This document shows, piece after piece, positions 43,565-56,789 of a stretch of DNA of 64,000 bases. The stretch is from Gnetum montanum (lineage: Eukaryota > Streptophyta > Gnetopsida > Gnetales > Gnetaceae), in contig MNCI01004154.1 in NCBI GenBank assembly GCA_015680685.1, positions 469,018 through 533,017 on the forward strand, read 5' to 3'. Position 1 is the first letter of the stretch. Each line of letters opens with the position of its first letter. The position numbers and the translations under genes are program-made. A model generated the notes under the pieces. The model worked only from the letters and a program-made list of their open reading frames with translations, did no database searches and had not been told where the DNA came from.

Positions 43565-44752
43565 GGCATGTTTGCTTTCATTTCCATAGGGAATGTAAGG
43601 GAGACTATGCTAATTGGAGAGGTGAGAAGGAGATTGGTTGGTCCTTGCTTATTTTCAGCCATCTCTTGAGCTGTCTTGAGTGTTCTTGTGGGCTCCTAGG
43701 AGGTTAATTTTGTTGTTTCTATTGGAGGCTTTTGTTACTAATTTTTGGAAATTTTTTGGCTAATTTGAAGGACTATTTTTCTTTGATTTTATGGGGGGTG
43801 TTAACAACAACTTGAACTTGTAGTTTGAAGTTGAATTCTTAAGGCTTTGGCTAGATAACAATCCAAACTTGAGGTGTCTTCTATGTCTTCAAAGTGGTCA
43901 AGTATAACTTTAAAAATGTGTATTTCAAAAGTTTGTTGTGCAATCTTTTTAGTAGGTGTTTGAAGTTTTATTGGCTTGGACATGTGAGGATTATTTCATG
44001 AAGGTATGTGGGATTTCTTGTGATTTGTATGTTATGCATGAAGTCTATCATGTGTCTTTGATCTAAGTTTTGGTATGCATGTTTGGGCTTATGAGTTAGC
44101 ATTTACTTGTGTCATGTGCACTTGGTATTTCATGTTTTTGTGATCTTCTTTTTTTAATAAAAGAAATGCTTCTCATCACTTTATCCAAGGCTAGTGATAT
44201 CTTGTAGGGGCTTCAAGGGCTTAGTTCTTAGAGGCACTTGATGGGGTTGGCCTTCATCATTTTATCCAACCTTGGTATTCTTCTTGTGTGGGCTACAAGA
44301 TGCTGTGCGGTTGGAAAGATTTGGTGTATTATAGATAGATGGACAAATGGTCCATTGAGTAATCATTTTAAGATTAAAAATAAAACTATACATATTGAGG
44401 AGTTTTGGTGTTCTTTTTGTTAAGTGCACATGTTCTATTTTGTTGATCATGTTTGGGTCAATCTTGAGGGGGTTTTAAGAGAGTTATCATGTCCCAAATC
44501 TTGTTAAATGATCATTTGTTCAAGCCTAGTGCACATCAGATTTTATTGTTACTTTTCCTTTCCATATTACACATGAGAACATGGGATTTTGCATGTTTTA
44601 TGCTCCATAAGACAAAAATTTTGATTATTTAACAATGCAAGTGTAGAGACTACCAATATTTTTCCTTATTTTCTATTATCTAGTGTTCATTACTTTATTA
44701 TTTCTTAGATAAAAGTAAAAATGGAAATGACAACCATTACACATAGAATCTA

Positions 44753-44793
<41 letters not shown>

Positions 44794-46385
44794 NGAAAAT
44801 GAATTTATAGATTTTCTATTCATTGTTTTAGCCTAAAAAAAGGGGGAACTGTTCTTGGTAATTATTATTACTTTTTTATGGTTGGAAATCTATTTCCTAA
44901 GATTCTATCTCCCAAAATAAAACCTTGTCAAATCCCAATTTTCATTGCTAACTATAATTTTAGATTTTTCCATAGACTCTCTTTCTTTCCTCAACTCATA
45001 GTTGTATGCCAAAAAATTAGGTCCTACTTTCAGGTTTTGTTTGATAAATTTAGGATATCTAAAGTTGGAGGAAGAAAAAAAAAGGATTAAAAATAAACAT
45101 TATGAATTGGATGTCAAAGAAAAGGAACTTTTTTAGTGGATAGAGGATTTTTATGTAGAACTCCAAGTAGTGCAATGTGATTATGCAAGTTGTTGATTAA
45201 GTCGAAAAGCTTAGCTTATGTGAAAGATGAACCAAACTAATGTTTTGTAAGCTTACATAGATTTCAAATTAATTGCTTTGCTAGTTAGATTTTGTCATCA
45301 CTAGCCCTTAATGAATTTTCTTGAGAAATAAACCCTAACTATTGTAACTCTCTTCATTGTATGATGTGAGCTAGTTCTTATATTGTATTTAAAATACACT
45401 TGAGATGCATAGTTACTTCTTTCATTTGTATGATGGGAATATTGCATCTTGAAATTCTAGAAGTCTCCTTGAAGTATGTCTTTCATTTCATGATTGTTAT
45501 ATACATTTTTTCATAGTTAGACTTTCCTTTTATGTAAAGTAAATATTATTTATCTATTTTTGCTTCAAATTTGCTAATCTTATTTATTTATCAACATTTA
45601 TACCTTTTATTTGTGCAAAGAAAATGAAAGAAAATATATGTGTGATCATGTATGTTTATTTGCTTTATGTAAAATGAACCCACATGAATTATGATTAAAA
45701 GCCCTTGGTCTCTAGGATAAGTAATTCACCTAACATAGTTAGTACTTAGGTGAATGATTCATTTGATTGGTGTGCATTATGTGGAGCATGCAATAGTTTT
45801 AGGGATCATTAGTTAATCATTTTAGTAATAATATATTGATACTCATACCTTGAATGGATGGTTGCATTATTTATTTATTTTTCCTACAACCTACCTTGGA
45901 TGTGGAGATAAGCATCATTATCTAACCCTACTTGTACATATGCTTATTTTAGCCTAATATCCTAAGTCATTGGACCTAAGGGGATTGAGTTGCACAATAC
46001 TTGAAGGTTTCTAATAATACAGGAACCATTTTCATGTACCCACCTCATGTATGATCCTTGATCACCTATCTTGGGAGTATATTGAGGTATGGTCCAAAAA
46101 TGATGGTTGAGCTAAGCCTTGTTTATGTAGTTTAAGATCCAAAGATAGACCAACTCATGACTAGATAGTGATCATATTCTTCAAGTTGGATGGGCCTCAA
46201 TGTGGGAATGCAATGTCACATTACATGGATGAAGTTATTGAAATCCATATACTTTTTACACATAATCATTGTTTGAATCCTCTTATAGATTAAATGATCT
46301 TGTATGGTAGAAACGTAGTGGAGGACTAGAAATTCATCCAACCACATCCATTGATGTTGTTTGTAAATGGAAATTTGAAAAAAAG
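43565..46385. other. Unassigned AT-rich DNA with a CT microsatellite
   Basis: (CT)n lies at 44756-44793 and ends in an N, so its length is uncertain. No coding domain was found. Confidence 0.4.
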
Positions 46386-47180
46386 TGATGGGATGCAATA
46401 TCGCATGGGCTATGATATCGCGTACGCGATATTGCGTTGCACCACCAGTTCTATAAATAAGAGGCACCTCTCCCTTATTTAGGAATCTAGGCCTAGACTG
46501 TAGTGAAACTCTGGTAGTTTTTTCCCTCCAGAGATAGAATAATTTCCATGTGCCTACAATGGGAACTCCAAAGTGAATGGATCTTTATTCGAGCAAATAT
46601 TGTACCTAAACACAAGTTTGTGTATGGAAATAAAGATGAACTTCTTGGATAAACCTTGCAATGCATGGGATAGGCTAATTAGGATTTTACTTATTGTTAT
46701 TTATTGCTTCACCATTTAAATGCTTTATTAGTCAATTAAATCTCTCTCAACCCTTCTCCCATAGTTAAGTGCATTCAGTACGACTACTTCGAGCACGTGC
46801 ATTACGCTTGGTGATCCCAGTAACAACTAGCATTTGGTAACCAAGGTTGCATTGGTTTAGGGTGTGAATGGTAAGTGGGAACGGATGTTGATGCTAGGTT
46901 AATTAAAGCTTAGTTAGTTAGTTAAAGTTAGTTAATTAGTCTCTTCAACCCTTCACTTCTTAGCATAGGAGATAAAATAGAAAAGACATAAAAATCACAT
47001 ACCTTAGACTTACTTAACCATACAATCGTGAAAAATACAAGTAAGTTTGGGAAGACAACAAATGATTAACCTTAAGTGTTCCATAAGGCATATAGGCACT
47101 TAGTCTGCGGAGTTCAATCGGATTGCGCGTGCACGTTCGTATTCGTATGGTTGAGTGTAGGGGTATCTCGCCACTCATCA
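46386..47180 (+). repeat. Solo LTR of the A/D family
   Basis: 795 bp, TGATGGGATGCAATATCG...CGCCACTCATCA, in the opposite orientation to A and D. Flanking 5-mers AAAAG and ACAAG differ at one base. It has the U3 palindrome array (46396-46437), which contains the perfect 18-bp palindrome ATATCGCGTACGCGATAT at 46415-46432. TATA box CTATAAATAAG at 46450-46460. No internal region is next to it, so it was likely produced by LTR-LTR recombination. Confidence 0.85.
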
Positions 47181-47890
47181 ACAAGTAAGTTACATAATTG
47201 TGCTAACCATGACCTTGATAAGGTATCGAAGAAAGCTACCCTTTTATGGATTTAAATGATATATAGCTATATACTCTTTATTTTGAGTGATGAGCCAAGT
47301 GTTTAAGAATAACAAAGGAATATGACCCAAAACCATAGGTTGTATTCATTGTTAGTTATCATAATATGACTAAGAAAATGATGCTTCAATACTTAGCATT
47401 ACAAAAAGTGGGAAGAGCTCTCATCAACAACTTGAGATAAGAAAGAACAGAGGTATGTAGGCTCTTTAGTTAACCGATCATTACATGTGTCAAATCCTCA
47501 CAAGCTGCTAGTGTAACTAGAGCTTTGTGTACTAAAAATAATTATTGATCTTTAGAGGGTGACTACTAGGATCTTTAGAGGGTGACTACTAGGGGTCTTA
47601 TCACTCAGAAGAGAAAAACAAGAAGAATAAAAACAAAAATATTTAGACTCATGTTTCAAATTTGCAACTTCTCTTAATGCTAATACTAAGACCAAATAAA
47701 AAACAGTTTGGTTTATCTTTTAGTTCTTGGATGGTGGCAAGTGTGGTAGGGATGCCTATTAGAAAAAATCAAAGCATTTCTATGGCTTATTAATCATGCT
47801 ATGATACTTATCAGGATGGAGTGAAGGTGGTGTGGTTTACAAATCAAGGACACTTATCCAACATGTAGATAAGAGACAAAAACCTAGCAA
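47181..47890. other. Unassigned DNA with a 23-bp perfect tandem repeat
   Basis: gatctttagagggtgactactag occurs at 47547-47569 and again at 47570-47592. The downstream part (47700-47890) is probably decayed LINE sequence preceding the zf-RVT relic. Confidence 0.5.
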
Positions 47891-48019
47891 CATTTGGTAT
47901 TTGAATGTGCATTTATTAAAGCATTATGGTGTAGTGTAGACATTCAAACATTATATAATTTAAAGGAAGATTCAAAAGTGATTTCTATTATGTGGTGCCT
48001 ATGGTGGGCACGTAACTAG
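47891..48019 (+). pseudogene. L1-type LINE relic: zf-RVT domain
   Basis: The plus-strand frame reads HLVFECAFIKALWCSVDIQT, then VISIMWCLWWAR. This is the 'H.FFEC..A...W' and 'IMW.LW.AR' signature found C-terminal to RT in plant L1 elements (zf-RVT). The rest of that LINE is not recognisable here. Confidence 0.65.
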
Positions 48020-49430
48020 CTTATTTTCAAATAGGTGTAGCTTCCATTACTAGCACAGGTGACTGCTAAAGGTGCTAGACTATGGAGAGAAGCTATGGCT
48101 ATGATAGAAATGACACCAACATTTGAGTTGTCTTACAGTGAATTTAGGGAAAACACATAGTTGTGGGGCCTTATGCAATGACACCAACATTTCTTTTTAG
48201 GACCATACCCTAGGATTGTAAGTGTGAAAATCCCTAAGTCTGCTTTGCTTCCATTATGGAAGCTAGTTGTTGAACTCATTGAAAGGTTATTCACACAAAT
48301 GGGTAATGTCTGGAAGCTTCATGGGATGCATTTTGGATTTTTGAAGTGTCTCAAAATGGGGTAGCTAGTGACCATTTTTGGGTTCTTTTGAGTGTCATTG
48401 CATTGGATATGTCTTGGGAGATACTTAGGGCTTATTTTGGCTTTGTGGTAGGTAGCACATCTAGCTTTCATGATGTAGGAACTAGGAACTATGAGTGTGA
48501 TGGGTTACCATACCATTTATATGAGGCATAGATGATTATTTCCTACCTTGTAGTTGGAGGTTCCCAAGGGATGTGTTGTCTTGGCTCTTATGATTGTTAA
48601 GCAAATTGTTTAGACCTTTCATGCACAACATGCTATGATGCTGGAGGTAGATTAGGTAGCTAAAAGGAAGTAGGTTGAGGTGGAGAAAGAGGAGGCTATT
48701 GTTGAGACAAGAATAAATGAACACTGGGTTTGGGAGGCCAACTGGGAGGCTAGGAAGATCACTTTTCAAAAGGAAATGGAAGAGCTTTGGGTGCATCATG
48801 AAAAGGAAATGCATTGAAAAGAAATGATGTAGGCTATGGTTGCAATGACTTTGGAGGTTTGGATTAGCCACAAACTGAAGGAAGAGCCAGAGAGATAGGA
48901 GTTTGAGAGGGTAGAAACTAAAAAAAGAGAGTAGGAGTGTTAGAAGTAGGAGGCATAATAGTCGTAGCTAAGGCATGCCCATGAATAGAACACCACCATG
49001 TGGCTCAAGGAAGCAAAAACCGCATACATGCAGATGCATATTAACTGTATAGTAACATGGTTGGACCTAAGATGACTATCCATATTGCTTTCATGAAATT
49101 ACACCCTACTGAAAAAGGCACCAAGGAGGAATGAGCAAGGAAGGTCAAGGTCTTTAAAATCTTTTAGCAAGCAACTACTTTTGTGAATTCCAAGGATTAC
49201 CATGCATAGCTAGACATGTTGCATGCTCAAATCTAGCCACATTGCAAGTGTGCCCAGCTTCCCCAACTTCCCTGCAACTCAAGGGATGATTGATGTGCTT
49301 CTAGACTATTTTGATGTGTTGGGTTGTTTCAAGGATCACTCCCAAGGAAGGGATTTTTTTGTCTATTCTCTTTATTTTTGGTTGCTCGCATTGAAGGAGC
49401 ATCTTTTTTGGTTGCCATTGGCTTAGGGGA
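48020..49430 (+). pseudogene. Decayed coiled-coil-like coding sequence, unrecognised
   Basis: 48590-49220 reads continuous Glu/Lys/Arg-rich text with TAG stops (VEKEEAIVETRINEHW, EANWEARKITFQKEMEELW). It then reads AYMQMHINCIVTW, which resembles FAYVIIHINYNMAYLAI in the segment at 55920-56000. The two may be copies of one unknown repeat-borne ORF; the coiled-coil part of element C's extra ORF has a similar composition. Function unknown. Confidence 0.35.
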
Positions 49431-50079
49431 AGCATGTTGTTTAACTTTAATGATTGTTAGGTAGTTTGGTCAAGGTGNGGGAGGATGGTGCTCCTCCCTG
49501 CTATGTGTTTAGAGTTGCTATTCAGGGGATCTGCCTTGCATTGTACATAATCTTCTTTATTTTTTGTTAATATACTCTTGAAAATTTGTTAAAAAAATAG
49601 TTTGATTTTACATTACAACCATTCAAGAAAATCCCATTATACAAAATACATGTAGTTTCTAATGTTCTACAAGATAAGGCAATGCTACCCATTTATGTGA
49701 GATTTAGGCCAAGAACTTAAACATGGATTCCAAGAACATGGTCATGCCTATGTTGGAAGAACTAGTTTTGATGATGACCTCATTGCACCCAGATGGAGAA
49801 AAATACAAGAATAATAATTTACTAGGGTAATCAGTAACCTCTCCAAAACAAAAGCCCTCACATTTGAAACACAAATTCATTTAGATGAAGCCAGATTTAT
49901 CTATTTTAATTGGTAGGATCAACTCCAAAATTAGTATTCAACCTTAAAGTTTTTTTGATAACTAAGATATATAAACATTTATGTAAAATATTTTTAAAAC
50001 TCAACTATTTCACAAAAATAAGCCAATACACAAGGCCAAGGACCACAAATAGACAAAGCATAGGACAAACATGGTGATG
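49431..50079. other. Anonymous DNA before the solo LTR
   Basis: No gene recognised. One N at 49478. Confidence 0.35.
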
Positions 50080-52803
50080 TGTTACATTCCTTCTAGACAC
50101 ATTAGGTATGGACATATGATTACAATTTATACATTATGTGTGTTTTATTGATGGGTTATTGGGGATAACTTAGCTTAATATAATTTCACTTTATATGTTG
50201 TGATTATGATGTCTTTACATTCTTAACTAACATGATTATGTACACTATCCTTGTGTGATGTGTTAGATAGGTAATGTTGTTGGCAAGGATGTCGGGTTGG
50301 GGTACAAGAGAACCTATATGATATGAATTTATGCTTTATATGAAATTTTATTATTTATGGATTTTAACTATAATGCTATGTTGTGTGATGCTTGGATGTG
50401 ATTTTGGCATGTGAAGGTGTAGAGCATTTGATAAGGATCTCGTAGGTTTAAACAAATTTTAATTTGGACTCCCATTGTGATTGTTATGCATATTTAAAAT
50501 GTAGGGTATTAGTTGGGGAGGGATAAAAGAAAATAAAATTATAAAAAATTTTCATTAAAAAAAGTAAAATTAAAATAAGAAAAAGTCAAATTGGTTTATA
50601 CATGTGATGTGAGACATATGAGGAAACAAGTGCATCTTGCTTTTTTTTTTTTTTTTTTTAAATAACAGCATATGCTTTACACATTGTTTTTCTTGTTGGT
50701 TTTCTTCCCACCACCCCACCATTTCCTACCCATAGAAATTGGATTTTGAGTTTCTTTTTTTTTCCTGTGTATTCACATGAACAAAAATGAATGGGAGCCT
50801 ATTTTTTTCCTTCAGTTTTGTTTCCTACCTTCATCCTTTCCACTTGTTGATGATTTTACTTGCTTTGAACTTGGATTTGGAATTGTGGTGGTCCTATCTA
50901 CATGGTGCAAACTTGTTTGGAGAAAAATATAGTTTTGTGGAATTTTTGAGGATTTCATGTTTGTTTTAAGTTTTTTGCTACAACCATTTTAATTGGTGGG
51001 TTATCTTTACCTTTTTCATGTATTTTTGTACTAGATTAGTGTATATGATCATGCGATATGGGCATGTGAGATGAATAGTTAAATGATTAAGCTTGGACAT
51101 GTCATTTTGTACATTTCCCAAAATTTTACAATTTTGGTTGTAAATTATTTATTAATAAATATGTGATGTATGGTATGATGTGGACTTGTGGATTATGATA
51201 TGTGATGTTGATGACATTGGCAGGGTTGGAATATTATATTTTTAAGGGTCTATTGTAATGCAAGATTATTTATGAATTATTATTTTATTAATTATTAAAT
51301 ATTATTAATAATTATTTTATTAATCAAACTTGGAATGCCCATAACTTTGCTTCAAGGAGTTCGATTTAGGTGAAATTAGTGTCATTAGAATCATCTTGGA
51401 AAGTACTTTCTAATTGTAGAATTGGTTTTCTCTTTGGGTATATATCATTTTGGAGGTTATTATAGTGGTCATTTTTTTTGAAATTACATGCAATTCAAGA
51501 ATTATGGTTGTGGTGCAAAACAATTTTGTTTTGTCAAATTGTGGTACTATTTTCATGAAATGAATGTGATTGTTAGATGTGGGTATATGTGGTCATGTTA
51601 TGTTGGTTTTGGTTGTGTTGTGATTGTGGCATGTGTTGGCTTAAGCTAACTTGGAATTCTACATGTTTTTGTAATGATACATATAATGGTCATTAGTGGG
51701 TGGTGCTAGCATTAGGGTGTGGACCAGTTAGTGATGTGGCACCTGGAGGTAGTTGTGGATTAATCTTCACTGTGATGCATTAGTGAGACTCTTGTCTCAC
51801 ACATCATCTGAGGAGTAGGAGAGTGTAGGTGTGTTCATCCCTACGGTTGGTATGTGGCATAGATGTGTTCATCCCTATAGCCAGTCCTCCAAAAGGCTAG
51901 TGGTTGTGGATCATAAGTTGACAAACCCTAGTACTGATTGGATAAATAAAAGACCTATAGGAAATGACTATTTATGAGTACTCATGGTAATGTTTCACAT
52001 GCTACATTGAGTATGGATATGCTAGTGACCACATGGGCTATGTATATGATAGTATCAATTTGTGAGTCATAGCACTGATAATATATATACAATGATTAGA
52101 TTATGATTGTGTGGGTCATAGGTTGTTTCATGGTATAGAGTAGGTATGATGGCATGGGCATGACAGTGGAAATGCATGTGATGTGGTGTAATGGATATAT
52201 GATAGGTTATGTTAGATACTAGTTTTATCTATGATTGTATGAAAGCCATCTATTCTCTATGATCATGATTATGCTAGTGATATGTGTGATATGGTGTGTG
52301 TGTGTGTTATTTTAAGCATATGCAAGAATAATAGTTATTGTAGGTTACCTTGTATCCCACTTCTCTCCTCCAGTGTAGCACATGTTGACCATCTAGCAGG
52401 GGAAGTATAAAGGCTTTCCAATTAGTTTTATATTGACTTTATTTAATTATAGGTGGAAGTCACAAGAGCACAGATGAGCACAAAGAGAGAGAGTATAGGA
52501 GGGGAGAATATTTAGGTACTAGTTAATGTATATTTCCATGTATAGTAGTATGTACTATTTATAATTATATGAAACTCTCTATACTTGTATATATGTGATG
52601 ATGATGTTTATGTATTTTTGTATCTTATGAGAGCAATGTAGATTGTTGGTTTATGTAGATATATTTAGTTTTATAAATCAAAATTTACATTTAAGTCTTT
52701 ATTAGTTCATTAATTTTTAGTTTATCATGCTTCCATTGTGGTATTGCTAGTGATCCTAAGCATCACCCTACCCTAGCAAGGTATAGTAGGGTGGGGTGTT
52801 ACA
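50080..52803 (+). repeat. Solo LTR of the Del/Tekay-like chromovirus
   Basis: 2724 bp, TGTTACATTCC...GGTGTTACA, flanked by perfect TGATG duplications (50075-50079 and 52804-52808). It is collinear with 3606-6422. A TATAAAGG motif lies near 52406, in the same relative place. No internal coding region remains. Confidence 0.9.
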
Positions 52804-53739
52804 TGATGGACACACACAACTAGTTTCTAAACTTTCAAAAATTTCCCCTTGGTTAACTTGTACTTAACAAGTATGTCACATCACAACAAATAAAGTTGAC
52901 CAATGGAAGGTTAACCCTTGGATTTTATCCAAATAAAAACCTTTTAGGTAACAAGAAACTTAAAATTCTCATATCTTTCTATGATGTGGTGGTTCACATG
53001 GATAGGGACCTTATTGCTAGTTCACAGATTTGAGAAATTTAAAATTGAACATTAATTATTATTTTTCATACTTCAATTTACCTTGATTATAGATCATATT
53101 GTTTTTCGATAACATTGCTTAATGTAAATTGTTCTTTTCACATTGTAATTTCATTTTGCCATTTTTATTCTTCTTCAATTCTTTCATCCAACTCCATACT
53201 TGGTAAAAATTTTGATATTAAAGAAACTCAAAATTTAATACCATGTTATAAAATTATCCAAGACTTTAATTACTATGTAACACTAATCTTATTCATAATC
53301 ATTTTTAAAAAATACTGAAAGATGTAGTATACATGTAATTGTTACATAATTATCTTCTATCTGTAATTCACAGGTTGATGAGGATCCTACATGATTGTGC
53401 CATGATCATTTTGAACAATTCCACAAATTATATTGTAATAAATGTAATTGTTACACGATGGTCTTCTATCTATCATTAATAGATTGATCTAGGCCCTTTG
53501 TCATTTCAATGGATTGTTGTCATTTCATCGTTAATCACTATAATGTTAGATTCATTGTACAATCTTCATTTGAGTTCTTGGTTCTACTTTAGTTCTCCTC
53601 TTCAGAAGTCTTTTTCTCAACTTCACCAAAAAAAGAGTGAGAAAGTGTAACAAAAATTTCAAGATAAGAGTGTTTCAATGAGTGACAACAAAGTAGGAGA
53701 GAAGGTGACCTTGAAAGCTACAAGATAGCAATGAATGTA
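52804..53739. other. Anonymous AT-rich DNA
   Basis: Nothing recognised apart from the TGATG duplication at its left edge. Confidence 0.35.
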
Positions 53740-54690
53740 GTAAAGAAGATAATAAGAAAGGACAACATTAAGAAGGATGAGAAATCAACTAAAAATAAGA
53801 GAGGCAAATATAGTGATCATATTAGATGCATCAAGTCAAACATCACAGAGATTTTTCTTAGAGACAAGAAAATTTTGAAGCAATGGAGGGTATATTTTCA
53901 AGACTTACTTAAAGAATTTTCTACATATGAAGTTGACTACATGAAATCAAATGTAGGAATGACCAACTTCATTTATGCCTTTGAAGCAACATTTCATGGG
54001 AGCATGATCCATTGTAAATTTCATCATTCTATGTATTCTGGACTGAAAGCATGTTCACACCACAAGGGAATGCCACCAAGACGTCATTTTAGTGTGATGC
54101 TTCAATACCTTTAAAAAACTATGTGGGAAAACCTTCCATAAATGCACACTTTGAACCCTATGATAAAAAATTTGGGTTTGAAAATAAAATATAATTTAAA
54201 TATTCTTGAAAATAGATGATTGAAATCAATGTTTAAAAGGTCCAACAAGTATATTACACTATTCTCTCTCTTCATAAATTAGTAAAGTTATTGTATCTAA
54301 TATGAGAAAGTTGATCCATTAAAGTTGTAGTGCTATGGTTTCATAAGATTTTATTTTACTACTAGAGTAGTTTTCTATATTTTTGTATATCTTTGTTTGA
54401 AGTAAAGAAAGCTATTATAAAGATAAAGAATGGCAAAACAATAAGACCAAACAAGTATTCCTATATAGATATGAAATTCTATGGGAGATATAAAGATCTA
54501 TTAGTTGACAAACTTATTCAACAAGATCTAGAAGGAGAGGCATATGCCAAATGATTGAAAGAAAAGTATTGTACTACCTATCTACAAGAACAAGAAAGAC
54601 ATTTAAAACTATGAGAACTATAGAAGCATCAAGCTTATGAGAGACATGACTAAGTTATGGGAAGAGTTATAGAACAACACCTTTTTTTAA
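53740..54690 (+). pseudogene. RTE-type LINE relic (linker and RT N-terminal part)
   Basis: 53791-53925 reads KYSDHIRCIKSNITEIFLRD, then KILKQWRVYFQDLLKE. This is the 'D...VRCIKD.....LV.D..IKERW..YF..L.NE' linker of RTE elements. 54385-54690 reads EVKKAIIKIKNGKTIRPNKY, then stop-broken text fitting 'MP..W..SI..PIYKNK.DI..C.NYR.IKLM....KLWE.VIE'. About 450 bp of unrelated sequence (53930-54380), including a 127-codon open frame tail, separates them. Endonuclease and RT catalytic motifs are missing. Confidence 0.65.
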
Positions 54691-54726
54691 GAGGAGAATT
54701 AGTTGTTTTTAAAAAATCAATTTGGT

Positions 54727-54776
<50 letters not shown>
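54727..54776. repeat. (TA)n(GA)n compound microsatellite
   Basis: About 12 TA units (54727-54750) followed by 13 GA units (54751-54776). Confidence 0.95.
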
Positions 54777-54779
54777 ATC

Positions 54780-56500
54780 AATTATGAAAGCTATTTTCTT
54801 GCTAAGATAGCCCTAATGAAGAAACTTATGTGTAAAAAGAATAATCTGCATATGATTTGACTATCTTTGTTTATTCAAGATTTGGGCATTAATGCTAATT
54901 TGGATTTTAATGAAAGTGAATAGCATAAACAAATTCATATAACCAACGTCATGTAGTTAGAATAGAGCTAGGATGAAGATGATGGTGAATCGCATATGTA
55001 AGGGTAGAGTTGGAGAATTATGTTCATCTCTACTTCCAAGGCAAGATGCATGAATAATAAATAATGTAACACATCCATTCACTAGTGAGACAAAATGAAA
55101 TTGTTTATCCTAAGACCCAAAGTATTTCTAATCATAATTTGCATGGGTTCATTTTATGGAATGTAAGTAGACATACTTGATCAAACACACACATATTCTT
55201 TGGGGCATTCTTTTCTAGTCCAAATAAAAGAATATAAATGCTTGCACATAAAGTGGGTTAATGCATTAAAAAAACAATAAATAAATAATAAATTTCTTGT
55301 ATAAATGAAAATTTTAAATTATATTAGAACTTACAATGCATGTTATTAGTAGTAAAGGAAATTACTTCAAAGAGGTTTTTTATGTTTTATAATGCAACTA
55401 TCAACAATTTATGAGAGACCCCCTAGTGTCTAACATGTTAGAGGTTCTAAGGGTGAGGCACATGGAGACTACTAAGGTATGACTATTAGCTTGGAGAATT
55501 CCTCACCCAATACATCCCTGGTGCATGCATAGAATCTCCATCAAGGGCTCCAAGACAAATTTGAAGCCAAATTAGCAAGAGCTACCAAAGAAGTTGCTAG
55601 TAGGGCCTAAGTAGAGGAAGAGGCTCTACGGGAGACCAAGTGGCAAGCACATGAATAAGAATATTGGTACCCAACATAGTATAAATAATTGCATCATAGA
55701 TATGGTTAAGGAAGAGCAATGATGAAGGGAACTACATGAGGTGGCCATTAGAAATGAACTGGAATATGATCTACACAGATAGATTAGGGAATAGCTGTAG
55801 CATGAGGAATAAGAGCTCAAGGCATGTGAGGCTACAAAGCTAGAACAAAGTGAAAAGGACAAGCTTGAGGAAGAGTAGATGTTGCAGTACTAGAGCCAAG
55901 GCTATGAGGCTAGCACCTGTCATTAGCTTCAAGAAGGAAAATTCGCATATGTCATTATTCACATTAACTACAACATGGCCTATCTTGCCATTTGTAGATA
56001 CATCAGAAGGTCATGATCAAGCTTCATCTTGCTGGGACTAGTGATGAGTTAGAACAGATGCACAAAGAGTTAAAATACAAAGCTTTTCAACAAACTATGG
56101 TGTTTGTAGCAACTAAGCATCATTGGGTTGTCCTTAATGCCATTCACACATAAGAATGGGCCATATGCCCTTGTACAAGGCTACAAAGACAAATTTAGGA
56201 TTGCTCATGTGGTGGAAGACCTCTAAGCCCCTTTGGTGCTAGGTTTTCTATTTTCTGTTTCTCTTTTTGTTGCTATCTCTATTCATGAGTTCTTTGGGTC
56301 TCTCTTGATCCATGTTTGGTTGACTTACCCTTTTTTCTATTGTGATTTAGGACCTGTTATGGATCTTTGTAGTTTCTGTGTCCTTTCAAGCTTGGGATTT
56401 TTTCTATGGCTTGTTGGGATGTGGGTTCTAGGACTTGATCCATTTGGGCTTCTCTACTTGTTTCAAGGGGGTTTTTCCTCTCCTATAAGGTAATGCAGAG
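54780..56500 (+). pseudogene. Decayed coiled-coil-like coding sequence and T-rich tail
   Basis: 55440-56220 reads charged, stop-broken plus-strand text (ELKACEATKLEQSEKDKLEE, then FAYVIIHINYNMAYLAI), the possible partner of 48590-49220. 56233-56490 is T-rich with an 86-codon hydrophobic frame, probably a 3' untranslated tail. 54780-55440 has nothing recognised. Confidence 0.3.
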
Positions 56501-56509
56501 GGTTGCAGG

Positions 56510-56781
56510 GGGGAGGGGGGGGGGGGGTTGGGGGGGGGTGGGTTGGGTGGGGCGCGGGGGTGGGGTGGGGGGGGGGCGGGGGGGGGGGGGTGGGGGAGGG
56601 GGGGTGGGTTGGGTGGGCCGCCGTGGGGGGGCGGGGGGGGGGGGGTGTGGGGGGGGCGGCGGGGGGGGGGGGGTGTGGGGGGGGCGGCGGGGGGGGGGGG
56701 GGGGTGTGGGGGGGGCGGCGGGGGGGGGGGGGTGGGGGAGGGGGGGTGGGTTGGGTGGGCCGCCGTGGTGGGGTGGGGGGT
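56510..56781 (+). repeat. G-rich low-complexity block of about 270 bp
   Basis: Almost only G on the plus strand, with scattered T and C. A unit like 'tgtggggggggcggcggggg' occurs three times (56645-56730). A longer 'gggggagggggggtgggttgggtgggccgccgtgg' occurs twice (56590-56626 and 56733-56768). The Gly- or Pro-rich frames are composition artefacts. It may be real G-quadruplex-prone DNA or a sequencing/assembly artefact. Confidence 0.8.
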
Positions 56782-56789
56782 GTGCCAAG

